64,000 bases of DNA from positions 26,063,672 through 26,127,671 of the forward strand of contig CM065704.1 of the NCBI GenBank assembly GCA_017654935.2, in the 5' to 3' direction. This DNA is from Phymorhynchus buccinoides (taxonomy: Eukaryota > Mollusca > Gastropoda > Neogastropoda > Raphitomidae). This document shows positions 32,332 to 42,579 of the stretch, piece after piece. Both the position numbers and the translations under genes were made by a program. The notes beneath the pieces were generated by a model. It was not told where the DNA came from, searched no databases, and was given only the letters and a program-made list of their open reading frames with translations. Positions within the stretch are counted from its first letter, which is position 1, and each line of letters starts with the position of its first letter.

Positions 32332-32584
32332 CCCTTTCACTGCCAGCCATATTTCAGCCAAAATGTTTCCATTAAATTTACCTGGGTAGAGAATAAAATC
32401 CATATGCAGTATTGGGGATTCTTCTGTGGCAACATATAAAATAAGGGGCCAGGGCTATCCTTACTTCCCAAACCTAAGACAATAGGGTATTTGGATAATA
32501 GGACCCCAATTTGATGCCTTTTAGTGACATAGGTGTTTAATCACTGTGGTGCTAAAAAATGCGACTTTGGCGGTGGACTAAGGG
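32332..32584. mobile_element. TTAA-flanked MITE (family C) copy 2
   Basis: TTAA (32328-32331) then CCCTTTCACTGCCAGCCAT. The right end TTTGGCGGTGGACTAAGGG is diverged and its flanking TTAA is not preserved. The interior matches copies 3 and 4 (GCAGTATTGGGGATTCTTCT, TTTTAGTGACATAGGTGTT). Confidence 0.8.
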
Positions 32585-32713
32585 TGGTAAAAAGTTTTTA
32601 AAAGTTGCTTGATCTGTCATCTAATCATAGTTGTCTTGCGAAACACGCGATGGCGTTTGTCTGATAAGGTGATGAACGTTGGGCGCGCCGGTGTTGAAGA
32701 GAATATTCTACCT

Positions 32714-33066
32714 CATGAAATAAGTACCCATTCCTCATTCATCGAATTGTTTGCTGTTTGGGAAAGATTCGCCCCTAAATACATTCAGAGGCGTCTCTGT
32801 GGCATGCAGGAAGAACAGAGGTATCATCATTTAAATATTGAGAAGTCGGGGATATTTTTTCTAATATTTATTATTATTATTATTTTGTGTTTTTTATATC
32901 GTTCCGCCATTTTGAATTTTACGAAACTAAGTGGCATGGCTTTGTACATAGATTTATCGGCAAAGATGTAGATTTACACCCTCCTGCTCTATTTCTTGGT
33001 TCTTTCCGTGGTTAGGGTTAGGGTTAGGATGGTTATAGTTCGCATGCGAAGGGTACTTATTTCATG
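32714..33066. mobile_element. Inverted-repeat unit with telomere-like motif
   Basis: CATGAAATAAGTACCC (32714-32729) is repeated exactly in inverse orientation at 33051-33066. Near the right arm lies GGTTAGGGTTAGGGTTAGG (33010-33028). No coding frame. It may be a MITE or a small rearranged fragment; only one copy is seen. Confidence 0.5.
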
Positions 33067-33171
33067 GGAGCTACTTATTTCTCATGACACCGGTAAAAAC
33101 AATAATAATAATCATAAGCGCGACCCTCAATCTCATAGTCTGCTTCTTTCGGTTTTATGAAGAATCGTTAG

Positions 33172-33575
33172 GGGCAGTAGGTGGATGTCTCGTGCCTCCA
33201 TACGGGGAGCTGGACGACCCTGCCCCCTCCACGAGTCTCTCTCCGTGGGGATACTGGGGGGTCTTTCGTAAAAAAAATAGTTCCCTCACCTTCTGGAAGT
33301 TCTGTGCTTGTAACTTCCTCTAATCTGCCACTCTCTTTGACTCTGCCTTTTCCCTTTGCTTTCTACTATATTTCTGACTTATTGACCCATTCTCCTGCCT
33401 TTAAAAAAAAAAATCCAAATAAATGTTCTCCTTTGAGCTCCTCAAAAATCGGAATGTGTCGGCTGTACGCAGCGGGGGGAGACCAATGAAAACTGAAAAC
33501 CGGACACATATACGTACGTTATCCATTATGGCCATATGGCCTGTGAACGCCGAAGAAGAAGAAGAAGAAATGATG
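33172..33575 (+). mobile_element. Retroposon-like repeat with a GAA tail
   Basis: Starts near GGTGGATGTCTCGTGCCTCC and contains CGGGGAGCTGGACGACCC, GTGGGGATACTGG, GAAGTTCTGTGCTTGTAACT and CTGTACGCAGCGGGG. It ends GTGAACGCCGAAGAAGAAGA with a short GAA tail. The 5' half recurs at 45640-45955 and part of the 3' half at 31510-31580. The tail and dispersed copies indicate a SINE-like retroposon. No clear pol III boxes are seen. Confidence 0.55.
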
Positions 33576-33671
33576 TGTTATTCTTCTTGTTGTTCGCCGG
33601 GCTTACACGACTAAACCAGCTCTTGACACAAATAGTGCCGTTTGTTCCAGCTCTTGGACGCTGCCATAGAG

Positions 33672-34010
33672 CTTAGTTCAAGTTCAAGTTCAAGTTCAAG
33701 TATACTTTAATATCTCCAAAAGAGATATTCAGGTTAGGTGCAACAACATGACAGAGATACAACATAACCTGAAAGAACATTAATCAAACGTGTGAAACAA
33801 AATTATACCAATCAAATAATTATTAAAATTCATTGCATGAACATTTAAAACAGAGTAACCATTATTAACTTATAACAGTCAATCAAATAACATTAGGAAT
33901 ACTTCTCGTCATCAACAATCAATGCATACACATCAATACACATGATAATAGTATCTCTACACATTAACATTTAACAATTACTGTAGTCAGCTAGCTGTTT
34001 CAATCAGAAC
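33672..34010 (-). mobile_element. Retroposon 3' tail with (TTCAAG)n
   Basis: GTTCAAGTTCAAGTTCAAG then TATACTTTAATATCTCCAAA, followed by AT-rich sequence without a frame. The layout parallels the (TCAAG)n tails at 10537 and 19858, read on the minus strand. Confidence 0.4.
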
Positions 34011-34020
34011 AAGATGGAAT

Positions 34021-34028
34021 AAGGACTG

Positions 34029-34097
<69 letters not shown>

Positions 34098-34102
34098 AGA
34101 TC
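34021..34102. repeat. (GA)n microsatellite
   Basis: GA repeats with single-base interruptions. Confidence 0.95.
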
Positions 34103-34199
34103 GAGGAAGATGTGATTAGTAGTTTGATAGTTTTAGCGACGATGAGAGAGGAGTGAGAGACAGAGATATAACCAACTGGTAGGCGAAGTTTGCAATCAC

Positions 34200-34760
34200 C
34201 GCCAGCCGTGATTTTAGTTTGATATGTTTATAGCTTACTGAGTCGTCAGAGGAGTTTCTGTTGGCCACACTTCTTTCCTGGTTTCCTGATGTAAGGGGCA
34301 CCTTTGAAGCACACGCTCCGCTGTCTGTTCTTTGTGTCCACAAGGACAGGTTGGAGAAGGCACCACCTTCAGTCTGCGACTTTGATGACTGTTTAGTCTG
34401 CTGTGCCCAGTTCGGAGCCTCACCAGGACACTTTGCTGCTCTCTTGTCATCAAGTGGTAATCATCCTTGGACGTCTTTGGCGTTGTGAGGGTCCTGATGA
34501 TGCTCCGCACCTCACCGTAAGTGATGCTGTTGTTCTGTTGCTCCCCCTCAGCGCCCCTCCTTTGCCAAGCGATCAGCTGAGTCGTTGTGCCTTGTATTCC
34601 ACAGTGGGCTGGTGTCCACTGGAGCACCACTCTTCTGCTAGAGGCAACTTGTAGGAGTGCTTTGTTCAGCCTCAGCAGTCTGTCGTTCTGAAAGGCTTGC
34701 AGGACAGAGAGGGCGTCAGACTGGAAAACAACTTGGGTGGGACTGTTGTCTGAGTGAATG
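34200..34760 (-). pseudogene. LINE RNase H/C-terminal fragment, copy 1
   Basis: The minus strand encodes a LINE-type RNase H and tail: SDALSVLQAFQND, then LQWTPAHCGIQG, then after frame damage TREQQSVLVRLRTGHSRLN and CPCGHKEQTAERVLQRCP. The WxPAHxGxxG and RLRTGHxxL..CPCGxxxQT signatures are typical of LINEs that carry their own RNase H (I/Nimb/R1-like). The ADxLAKxG-type region is frameshifted. A second, more decayed copy is at 38113-38545. Confidence 0.8.
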
Positions 34761-34915
34761 AAAATCCGTTTTAAACGTCCTCCTGTATGAAACAGACATT
34801 ATGGGACATTAGTAGAAATAAAGATGCATGGGAAAGGATCCTGGAGGCAATGCCCGGAGGGCAGTCGCAACTCCAGGAAAGTCCCGACCAAATTGTTTTA
34901 ACGATACCAGATGTA
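34755..34915 (-). repeat. Family A arm, copy in duplication 1
   Basis: Inverse-orientation arm with ATGAAAATCCG, GGAGGCAATGCCCGG and GTCCCGA. It adjoins the LINE fragment in the same way in copy 2 (38516-38650). Confidence 0.65.
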
Positions 34916-35134
34916 TAATCTAGTAGAACGTAACTTTTTATTGTTGTCTGAGTCCCGAACGATGGAGGTTTTATGAGAATAATCCTAGGCTGGTCCTAGC
35001 CCCATATCCCTTCTCCACAACACTGACAGAATGTTGTTTGTCAGTGGATTTTATTTTTCATTGCGAACATGTTGATGGGGGTGGGGGTGGGGAGGTTCAG
35101 GACTCAAGTACCAAGATAGCCAACTTCATCAATG

Positions 35135-35510
35135 ATAATGAAGAAAAAGGAAGAAGAAGAAGGAGAAGGAAAGTAGGCGAGAAGGGTATAGAGAAGGAGA
35201 ATGAGGAAAGGAGAAGAAGAAGGAGAAGAAGTGAGGAGCAAGGTTGAATGAAGAAGAAGAATTGAGAAGGAGAAGAAGAAGAGAAGGGGAGAGAAGAAGG
35301 AGAAGAAGAAGAAGAAGAAGAGGAAGGAGGAAGAAGAAGAAGAAGGAAAGGAGAGAAGAATAAGGAGAAGAAGAAGGAGAAGCTGAAGGAGAAGAAGAAG
35401 AAGAAGAAGAAGAAGAAAGAAGAAGGAGAAGGAGAAGAAGAAGGAAGAAGAAGGAAGAAGAAGAAGACGAAGAAGAAGGAGAAGAAGAAGAAGATTAAAA
35501 GCAACGGAGG
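35135..35510 (+). repeat. Purine-only GAA/GGA tract, copy 1
   Basis: About 375 bases almost entirely A and G (AAGAAGAAGGAGAAG patterns). Strong purine strand bias makes it prone to triplex formation. Long frames of poly-Ser/Leu or Lys/Glu/Arg here are compositional. Confidence 0.95.
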
Positions 35511-35957
35511 AGGGCCGCGCCGAGGAGGATAAAAGAAGAGGAAGCACTCTCTCTCTCATCTCAAACCCACCCCCACCCCCTCTCCCAACCCACCCACCCC
35601 CAAAAAAGGAAAAGAAAAAGAAAAGAAAAGAAAAAAAAAATTTGTTTTTTGCAAAGAATCAAATAATGTTAGAAAACTCTGTCTGGAAAATAACTATGAA
35701 CAGGGGGTTGGGGTTTTCTAAAAATGAAAGTAAGTAAGTGTGTTTAGCGGAGGAATACTCTTCATCTTAGATAAAAAGTATTGACTGTACAGCTGAATCT
35801 CTAAACATATGATGCAAGGGATCAAACACCGAATGAACTCTGAATGCCAGGAAGTAGTAAGTCTCTAAAGCTCTTGGGGGATCAGTCGACCCTCTCGCTC
35901 TCTCTCGCTTACTTATGAGTCATAGATGCTCTTCAAAAACCGATGATCTGTAACAAG

Positions 35958-36402
35958 TGTGTAGTAAAGAGAGGTGTAGAGTGGATCAGAGGTAAACGCG
36001 TTCGCCTCGTGTCGAGTAAACCCCAGGTCTTGAACCTGGGTACAGGGGATTCTTTCCTCTCACTTTCCACCGCGCCTTACGGTCTGAATGTGGAGTCACT
36101 TCCACGGATGAGAATTCGATTTGAACCGAGTCCCCGTGTGCCCATGTACTTAGCATCCGTTAATCCCAGTGGCAACAAAAAAGTCTCTCATTCTGGTCTC
36201 TCTTTCTGGTCTCAAAAATTTACCTCCTACCCCTCCCACCCCCTGTCTTTCTCTTCCTCATCAGTCACACAAAAAATCGCATGCAGACAAAAAAGCATAT
36301 TCATTGGGTGGCGCGCCTTTGGCTGCGACGCGCTCTCCCGGTGGGATCAACCCGAATTTTACAGAGATGCCTCTGGGACTACGTCACCTAACAGCTAATA
36401 CC
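35958..36402 (+). mobile_element. tRNA-derived SINE, copy 2, with target duplication
   Basis: Same family as 2110-2488: a degenerate A-box region (GTAGAGTGGATCAGAGG), a B-box-like TCTTGAACC, core GGATGAGAATTCGATTTGAA, and 3' GGCTGCGACGCGCTCTCCCG. Flanked by AACAAG at 35952-35957 and 36403-36408. The corresponding point in duplication copy 2 (about 39767-39776, TGTAACAAAAAGACAG) has no insertion, which fixes the borders. Confidence 0.85.
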
Positions 36403-36573
36403 AACAAGACAGCTCAGCTATACTGTTAAAAGTAAGAAACTCAACAATGTTCTCAAGATGTTGATGTGATCATTGGACCCCGTTCTGATTCTGGTCGTGG
36501 CATACTAAACAGGTACGGTACAGTTTTAGCGCACCTTCGAAAGTGAATGAAATGTGGAACCCGGTGGAAACCT

Positions 36574-37215
36574 TTAAAGGGGGCATCAATCTGAACGGAT
36601 ATGTTTTCTTGTTTGTTTGCAAAAAACACGTCTCGAGATCACCAGGAAAACACCCTTTACAGAGATCGCAAAACTCACTTTGCTCAGGTTTTCTCTAGGA
36701 AGAAATCAAACCGTCAGATCTGCATATTCTCTCTCTAGGCGGAGCTCTCTGCTGCTAAGTGTGAATTGTCTTTCAGTGAATTCTAATGTCTGCCTGAGTT
36801 AGACCAAATCGTTTTCACTCAAAATGTCTCACAATACAATCCTTTTTATTTTTATTTGTTCTGTTTTGTGTGTAAATTTTATACGTCCCTTAGTCAAGGA
36901 GTTTCGCCCACAACAAAGGAAAAACAAGCCTCCATTTAAAAACAAACTGCTCTGTCAACGACAAAGAAAAAAAAAAAGCGTCACCCTCAATGAGTGGCTC
37001 TTCACTCACCCTATCCAAAATGGGCTTTCTCTCTTCCGGCATTGCTCCGCCTCAAGGAGGAATCGCCCCCCCTCTGACAGTTTGCTCTTTCTATGAAACT
37101 CAGAGCAAAGTGAGGGTTCGCCGATCCTTGAAAAGGCTGTCTTTCTCTCGATGATCTCGCACGTCTCTCGGGGTTCTTGCTCAAAAAAACCTCATCCTCT
37201 CAGGGTTGCACCTTT
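36574..37215. mobile_element. Foldback MITE (family E) copy 1
   Basis: Starts TTTAAAGGGGGCATC with AACGGATATGTT, then ACGTCTCGAGATCACCAGG. It ends with the inverse (GATGATCTCGCACG, CTCAGGGTTGCACCTTT). Better-preserved copies are 39892-40460 and 42864-43445. This copy carries extra CT-type insertions. No real coding region. Confidence 0.7.
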
Positions 37216-37339
37216 CTCTCTGTCTCTCTCTCAAGTGTGGGCATCTCTCGCTTTTTCTCATTAGTCTCCTTCAAAACTGTTCTCCCTATTAAAAAAATCG
37301 GTCTGCAAATGAAATACGATAAGCTCAAAGTAAAATATA

Positions 37340-37612
37340 TTCTTTCTTCTCCTCTCTCTCTCTCCTCTCTCCCCCTCCCCCTCTCTCGCTCCTCATATCT
37401 GCTCTACTCTCGTCTATCTCTCTCTCTCTCTCATCTCTCTCTCTCTATCTCCACCTCTCTCCCTCAACCCCTCCAACAACTCTTACAATGAATCTGTCTA
37501 TCTCTGTTTCGTTTTCTCTTTTATATGTTTATTTTAAGGTGCCCCCCCCCCCCACCCCCCGACCCCCATCACCCCCCACCCCCCTCCACCCCACCCCCAC
37601 CCCCCCCACCCC
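37340..37612. repeat. CT-rich then C-rich low-complexity tract
   Basis: CT repeats (37343-37455) are followed at 37540-37612 by an almost pure C tract with A and T interruptions (ACCCCCC patterns). Confidence 0.9.
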
Positions 37613-37900
37613 CTACTATCTCAGTTAATTCTATTTTTCCGTCATTTAGCTTTCGTACCATACATAAAGCGGTATTTTAGGAACATTTTTTAGCTAATAA
37701 ACCTTTTTGGAATACTAACCCTATCCCTAACCCTAGGCCCTAAGTCTAACCATAACCCTACCCACCCACTAATAAAACCGGAAACCCCACGGGAAAACGC
37801 AACGAACCACAACTGTGACAAATCGCGGTGTACTGCAGTACATAGTGGGGGGGTTAGGGTTAGGTTTAGGGTTAGGTTTAGGGCTAGGGTTTTAGTCCTG
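37613..37900. mobile_element. Family B fragment with telomere-like motifs on both strands
   Basis: CTATCTCAGTTAATTCTATT to AGCTAATAAACC matches the left arm of 13600-13995. CTAACCCTATCCCTAACCCT follows at 37715-37734, then CGAACCACAACTGTGACAAA and GTACTGCAGTACAT, then GGTTAGGGTTAGG and TTAGGG variants at 37852-37890. Telomere-like units thus appear in opposite orientations about 130 bases apart. Confidence 0.65.
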
Positions 37901-37960
37901 TTGTAACGGGGGCACCTTTTGAAGCACACGCTCCGCTGGCTGTTCTCCATGTCCACCCAG

Positions 37961-38112
37961 GCGCCTGTATTCACGTTGATATAGCATGATACTTAGCATC
38001 ATGCTAACTTAGAAGCTCTTCCAAAAGTCCTATTAAATCCTATATGACATTGGAAGAGCTTCTAAGTTAGCATCATGCTATAAGTCTCATGCTATCTCAA
38101 CGTGAATACAGG
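37961..38112. mobile_element. 152-bp foldback MITE with CCCAG target duplication
   Basis: Arms of about 60 bases: GCCTGTATTCACGTTGATAT ... AACTTAGAAGCTCTTCCAA and the inverse TTGGAAGAGCTTCTAAGTT ... CAACGTGAATACAGG. CCCAG flanks both sides (37956-37960, 38113-38117). Copy 1 of the duplication reads straight through (GTCCACAAGGACAGG near 34336), giving an empty site. Confidence 0.85.
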
Positions 38113-38545
38113 CCCAGGACAGGTTTGGAGAAGGCACCGACTCACCTACCACCCCTCCTACCCAACGTTAAGTCTGTCGTGCCCAGTGCGGAGCCTCACC
38201 AGGACACTTTGCCTCTCTCTTGTGGTAATCATCCTTGGACGTCTTTGGCGTCATGAGGGTCCTGATGATGCTCCGCACCTCACCTCGCTGTTGTTCTGTT
38301 GCTCCCCCTCAGCGCCCCTCCTTTGCCAAGCGATCAGCTGAGTCGTTGTGCCTTGTATTCCACAGTGGGCTGGTATCCACTGGAGCGCCACTCTTCTGCT
38401 AGAGGCAACTTGTAGGAGTGCTTTGTTCAGCCTCAGCAGTCTGTCGTTCTGAAAGGCTTGCAGGACAGAGAGGGCGTCCGACTGGAAAACAACTTGGGTG
38501 GGACTGTTGTCTGAGTGAATGAAATCCGTTTTACGTCCTCCGGTC
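38113..38545 (-). pseudogene. LINE RNase H fragment, copy 2
   Basis: Minus-strand SDALSVLQAFQND and VALQWIPAHCGIQG match copy 1 at 34200-34760. The C-terminal part is more decayed and interrupted by the MITE at 37961-38112. Confidence 0.8.
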
Positions 38546-38650
38546 TGGACAGACACATATGGACATTAGTAGATATAAAGATGGTGGAAGGATCCTGGAG
38601 GCAATGCCCGGAGGCAAATTCGGAAAGTCCCGAATTTTTAACAATACCGA
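38516..38650 (-). repeat. Family A arm, copy in duplication 2
   Basis: GAATGAAATCCGTTTTACGT, CACATATGGACATTAGTAG and GGAGGCAATGCCCGGAGG, adjoining the LINE fragment as in copy 1. Confidence 0.65.
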
Positions 38651-38869
38651 TGTTAATCTAGTAAACGTACTTTTTATTGTTGTCTGAGTCCCGAACGATG
38701 GAGGTTTTATGAGAATAATCCTAGGCTGGTCCTAGCCCCATATCCCTTCTCCACAACATTGACAGAATGTTGTTTGTCAGTGGATTTTATTTTTTATTGC
38801 GAACATTTTGATGGGGGTGGGGGTGGGGAGGTTAGGACTCAAGTACAAGATAGCCAACTTCATAAATAA

Positions 38870-39480
38870 TAATGAAGAAAAGGAAGAAGAAGAAGGAGAA
38901 GAAAGAAAAAGAAGAAGTATAAGAAGGAGAATGAGAAGAAGAAGGAGAAGAGAAGAAGGAGAAGAAAGAAAAAAAAGAGGAGAAGAAGGAGAAGAAGAAA
39001 GAAGAAGGAGGAAGAAGAAGGAGGAGAGAAGAAGAAGGAGAAGAAGTAGGAGAGTGGTTAATAAGAAATGAGAAGGAGAAGAAGACGAAGGAGAAGAAGT
39101 AGGAGAAGGGGGTATAAAGGACGGAGAAGGAGAAGAAGAAGAAGTAAGAAGAAGTAAGAAGAGGAAGTAGAAGAGAGGAGTAGGAGAAGAGAAGGAGAAG
39201 AAGAAGAAGGAGAAGAAGAAGAATTAGGAGAAGAAGAAGGAGAAGGAGAAGAGGAAGAAGAAGAGAAGAAGAAGGAGAAGAAGAAGAGAAGGAGAAGAAA
39301 GAAGGAGAAGGAGAAAAAGAAGGGAGCAGAAGAAGAAATATAGGAAGGAGAAGAAGAAGGAGAAAAACAAGAAAGATTTAAGAGCAGAGGAGGAGGAGCC
39401 GAGGAGGATGAAAGAAGAAGCACCACCACAGCACCCCACCACCACCCCAAAAAAGGAAAAAGAAAAGAAAAGAATTTTGT
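38870..39480 (+). repeat. Purine-only GAA/GGA tract, copy 2
   Basis: About 600 bases of A/G-rich sequence, longer than its partner at 35135-35510. It is followed by CCACCACAGCACCCC and AAAAGGAAAAAG. Confidence 0.95.
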
Positions 39481-39891
39481 GTTGCAAAGAATCAAATGAT
39501 GTTAGAAAAGGGTCTGGAAAATAACTATGGACAGGGGTTGAGGTTTCTAAAAAAATGAAAGTAAGTGTGTTTAGCGGAGAATTACTTTCATCTTAGATAA
39601 AAGGTATTGACTGTACAGATGATCGCTAGAATAGATGCAAGGATCAAGCACCGAATTAAATCTGAATGCCAGTAATATAAAGCTAAGCTCTTGGGATCAG
39701 TCGACCCAGTTTACTTCAGTCTTACTTTTGAGTCATAGATGCTTTCAAAAACTGATGACTTGTAACAAAAAGACAGCTTAGCTACACAGTTAAAAGTAAG
39801 AAACTCGAAACTGTTCAAATAGGTAATGTAATAATCATACCCCTTTCTGATTCTGGTCGTAGCATACTAAACTGTTGAAAGTGACAACCTT

Positions 39892-40460
39892 TCAAGGTGC
39901 ACCCTGATGGATGTTTTGTTGTTGCAAGAAACACGGTATAGATCACCAGGAAAACAACCCTTTACAGAGATCGCAACCTCACTTTGCTCTGGTTTCATAG
40001 CAATCAAACCGTCAGATCGGCGATTCATCCTTGGCGGAGGTACTGGAAGTCAAATTATTTCACTGTAATGGCGGCCGCTGAGTTTTAGACCAAATCGTTT
40101 GCACGAATGTTTCTACAATACAAACCTTTTTATTGATTTATTAATATATTTTTAAGTTTATATAGTTTGCCAAAAGGAGTTTCGCTCACAACAAAAGGAA
40201 ATAGCTCCAATTTTTTTTGTTTTTTTACTGCACTACAAAGAAGAGAACGCTTCAACCACAATGAGTTACCTCGCACTCACCCCATCCAAAAATGGCTTCT
40301 CTTTCCGGCATCTCCGCCAAGGAGGAAAGTCGCCGTTTTGACGGTTTGATTTCTAGGAAACGAGAGCAAAGTAAGTGGTTCCTATCCTTGAAAAAGCTTT
40401 CTTTCTGGCGATCTCGACGTGTTTCTTGCAAAAAAATCATCCGTCAGGGTGCACCTTTAA
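39892..40460. mobile_element. Foldback MITE (family E) copy 2
   Basis: Left end TCAAGGTGCACCCTGATGGA then GATCACCAGGAAAACA and CAGAGATCGCAA. Right end in inverse: GCGATCTCGACGTGTTTCTTG, CATCCGTCAGGGTGCACCTT. Inner arms also pair (CAAACCGTCAGATCGG with GTTTTGACGGTTTGA). About 570 bp. Frames within are artefacts of the fold. Confidence 0.8.
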
Positions 40461-40555
40461 GGTGTTTCAAGTGTGGGCATTCTCGCTTTTTTCATTAGTC
40501 TCCTTTTAAATTTGTTCGGTATGCAAATGAATAACGATAAGCTACAAAGTAATAT

Positions 40556-40795
40556 ATTCTCTCTCTCTCTCTCTCTCCCGCTCGCTATGCATATCCCAGT
40601 CTCTCTCTCTCTCGTCACCAGCTACTCAGTCTCTGCTCCTCTAGCAGGCTCTCTCTCCAGACCATTCTCTCTATCTCTCTCTCTCGCTTCTCCATCATCT
40701 ATCTTCTCTCTCTCTCCTCTGTGTCTCTAGTCTTCGTCTCTCTGCTCTCTCCTCTCTCTCCTCCCTCTCTCTCTGAGATCTGTCTATCTCTGTTT
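40556..40795. repeat. CT-rich microsatellite
   Basis: (CT)n with many interruptions, homologous in position to 37343-37455. Confidence 0.9.
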
Positions 40796-41090
40796 TTTTT
40801 CTTTCTTTTCTTCATTTCTTATTTATTTTTTATTTTTTACCAATGTATACCATATTCATGATTTCACTAGGAAATTAATATCTGCGCTGTGAGAGCCGCG
40901 TGATAAAACCCGAGTCAATGTTTAGACTGAATGACAAAAGGAGACTGATCTTCCTATTATGGTCTAAGTAATATTATCTGGGATTAAAGGTTTGCTAGTA
41001 TTATCCCAACGTTTGCGTCAAAGATAATGGGATTCTATTGCATTGTATGCAAGTTACATATCAAGCTTCGCATCAATGAAAATGGCCATA

Positions 41091-42450
41091 TAGGGGAAGA
41101 CGGGGTAAAAAAAACGCATGGATGTCTCAGGATAGGCCTTATGAGTTGGATAATTTGCTTATTTCGTGCACAGGAAGCCTCTGAAACATTGCAAAATATG
41201 CAGGAATAGTTATTCTATACATCCATGAATTTTTAGGCGAAAAAAACAAAGGATTTTGATAGAAAATGCTTTTTCTTTGCAAACATATTACAGGTGCGCT
41301 TTTTGCCCCGTAGTCGGGAATACGCGCACCCCAGGTCGGGTAAAAAGCGCACCCCCCCCCCCTTTCTAAGTTGAAAAGTCACCGTCACTCTCCCAACGCG
41401 CCATGCTAGGCCCTACCATCGACGCCATTTTGTCTCGACTGAAACAACGAAGTTCTACGCGTGTTGCCGTTTTGACACAGTGTGTATTCTTCAATCCCTA
41501 CTAAGTTAAATAGTCTGCTTCAGTTCAAGATATTTAGAATACAAAAACTGGATCGGATTTGCAATTATTATACACTTATAAATGTCTCCATTACATTCAA
41601 AAAAAAAAAAAAAAAAAATGAAAAAGGAACGTACACTCACAAAACTTTAAAAAAATGTGGCCTTGCGCAGTATCGAACTCACAGATCCGACATGCTGCAA
41701 CATTACGATGCACGCATTATACCATTGTACCAAGGAACCGTCATACAATGATGAAACATTTTATATATTTATACATTCGACAATGGAAGATTAAATCGGT
41801 TGTGAATGGATGAAGCAGTGCGCGGAATAAGATTTTCACTTAAATTCAAAGCTGAAACTGTCATATAATTGATCTTAATGAATAATGCTTGTGCTGATAG
41901 GCACCTTTGAACATTAGAGAACGTGTTCGCTAATCATTTAAAAACTTAAATACAACGTTTGTCAGGATATGTGGCAATAAAAAAGATGACCATCACCTAC
42001 AATTATAGGCATGCAAAACGCGCATGTGCTTCTTTCCCGTGGGCGTTTTTCCCCGTCACAATCAGCTAATTCATTTCAGTCTGTGTAACTGACAATCACA
42101 GTGTTGTTAAAAAAGAAAAGTATCGTTCAAAACCCCATAGAATAAGCTTTGTATAAATATAAAAATATGGAGGTAGTTTGCTGTTTTTGGTTTTTTATTT
42201 AACTTTTCCAAGTACAGAAAATGAAAAAAAAAAAAAGAACGTCAACAAATATTAAAAAACTCATATTATTGAACACAACATCATGAAACTTAAATATGAG
42301 GTATTTAAAAAGACTTAGCAAATAAGGAACATGAGCAAAATGAGACTGAAATTTGCATTCATTTCATGAGATAATTGGGGCGGGCTTTCTTACCCACCCA
42401 TGCGCTTTTTACCCCGGCTTAGGATGCGCTTTTTACCCCTCTTTCCCCTA
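41091..42450. mobile_element. 1.36-kb non-autonomous element, family D
   Basis: Left end TAGGGGAAGACGGGGTAAA (41091), right end TTTTTACCCCTCTTTCCCCTA (closing 42450) in inverse orientation. The inner right end shares GCAAAATGAGACTGAAAT and GATAATTGGGGCGGGCTTT with 1-120 and 42580-42800. A subterminal GCGCTTTTTGCCCCG / GGGTAAAAAGCGCACC palindrome lies at 41287-41352. It has no long frame and includes a tRNA-like stretch (41658-41740). Superfamily not assigned. Confidence 0.7.
41658..41740 (-). tRNA. tRNA-like sequence, probably a pseudogene or SINE head
   Basis: On the minus strand an A-box-like TGGTACAATGG (41722-41732) and B-box-like GAGTTCGATA (41671-41680) lie at tRNA-like spacing, bracketed by GGTTCCTTGG and CCAAGG/AAGGCC-like ends. 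Acceptor pairing is imperfect and I cannot assign an anticodon. It sits inside a transposon-like element, so a tRNA relic is more likely than a working gene. Confidence 0.3.
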
Positions 42451-42579
42451 CTATAGTATCAACTCTGCAAACGTTCTGTAATGGAAGTCTTCAGAAGGCA
42501 CTTGAAGGAGGGGAGAAAAAGGAAGAGACGGGTTCCATGGAATGGGTTTTTCCATACTCAAGTGGGCAAATTATGTATG

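Larger units (their letters stand above)
34285..37330. repeat. Local duplication, copy 1 (partner 37915-40560)
   Basis: LINE RNase H, family A arm, GAA tract, a unique stretch (35640-35955), the family E foldback and a CT tract occur in the same order in both copies, offset about 3.6-3.8 kb. Copy 1 carries a SINE (35958-36402) that copy 2 lacks. Copy 1 also has many short CT-type insertions relative to copy 2. Confidence 0.8.
37915..40560. repeat. Local duplication, copy 2 (partner 34285-37330)
   Basis: Same order of components as copy 1. It carries a 152-bp MITE (37961-38112) absent from copy 1 and lacks the SINE of copy 1. Confidence 0.8.

Noticed and set aside
34235..35559. Poly-Leu/Ser frames opposite the GAA tract (and 39058-39495)
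   Set aside because: They are composed only of CTT/TCC-type codons from the purine tract complement.
41658..41740. A functional tRNA gene
   Set aside because: A- and B-box-like motifs are present, but arms pair poorly and no anticodon can be assigned; it is kept only as a tRNA-like relic.
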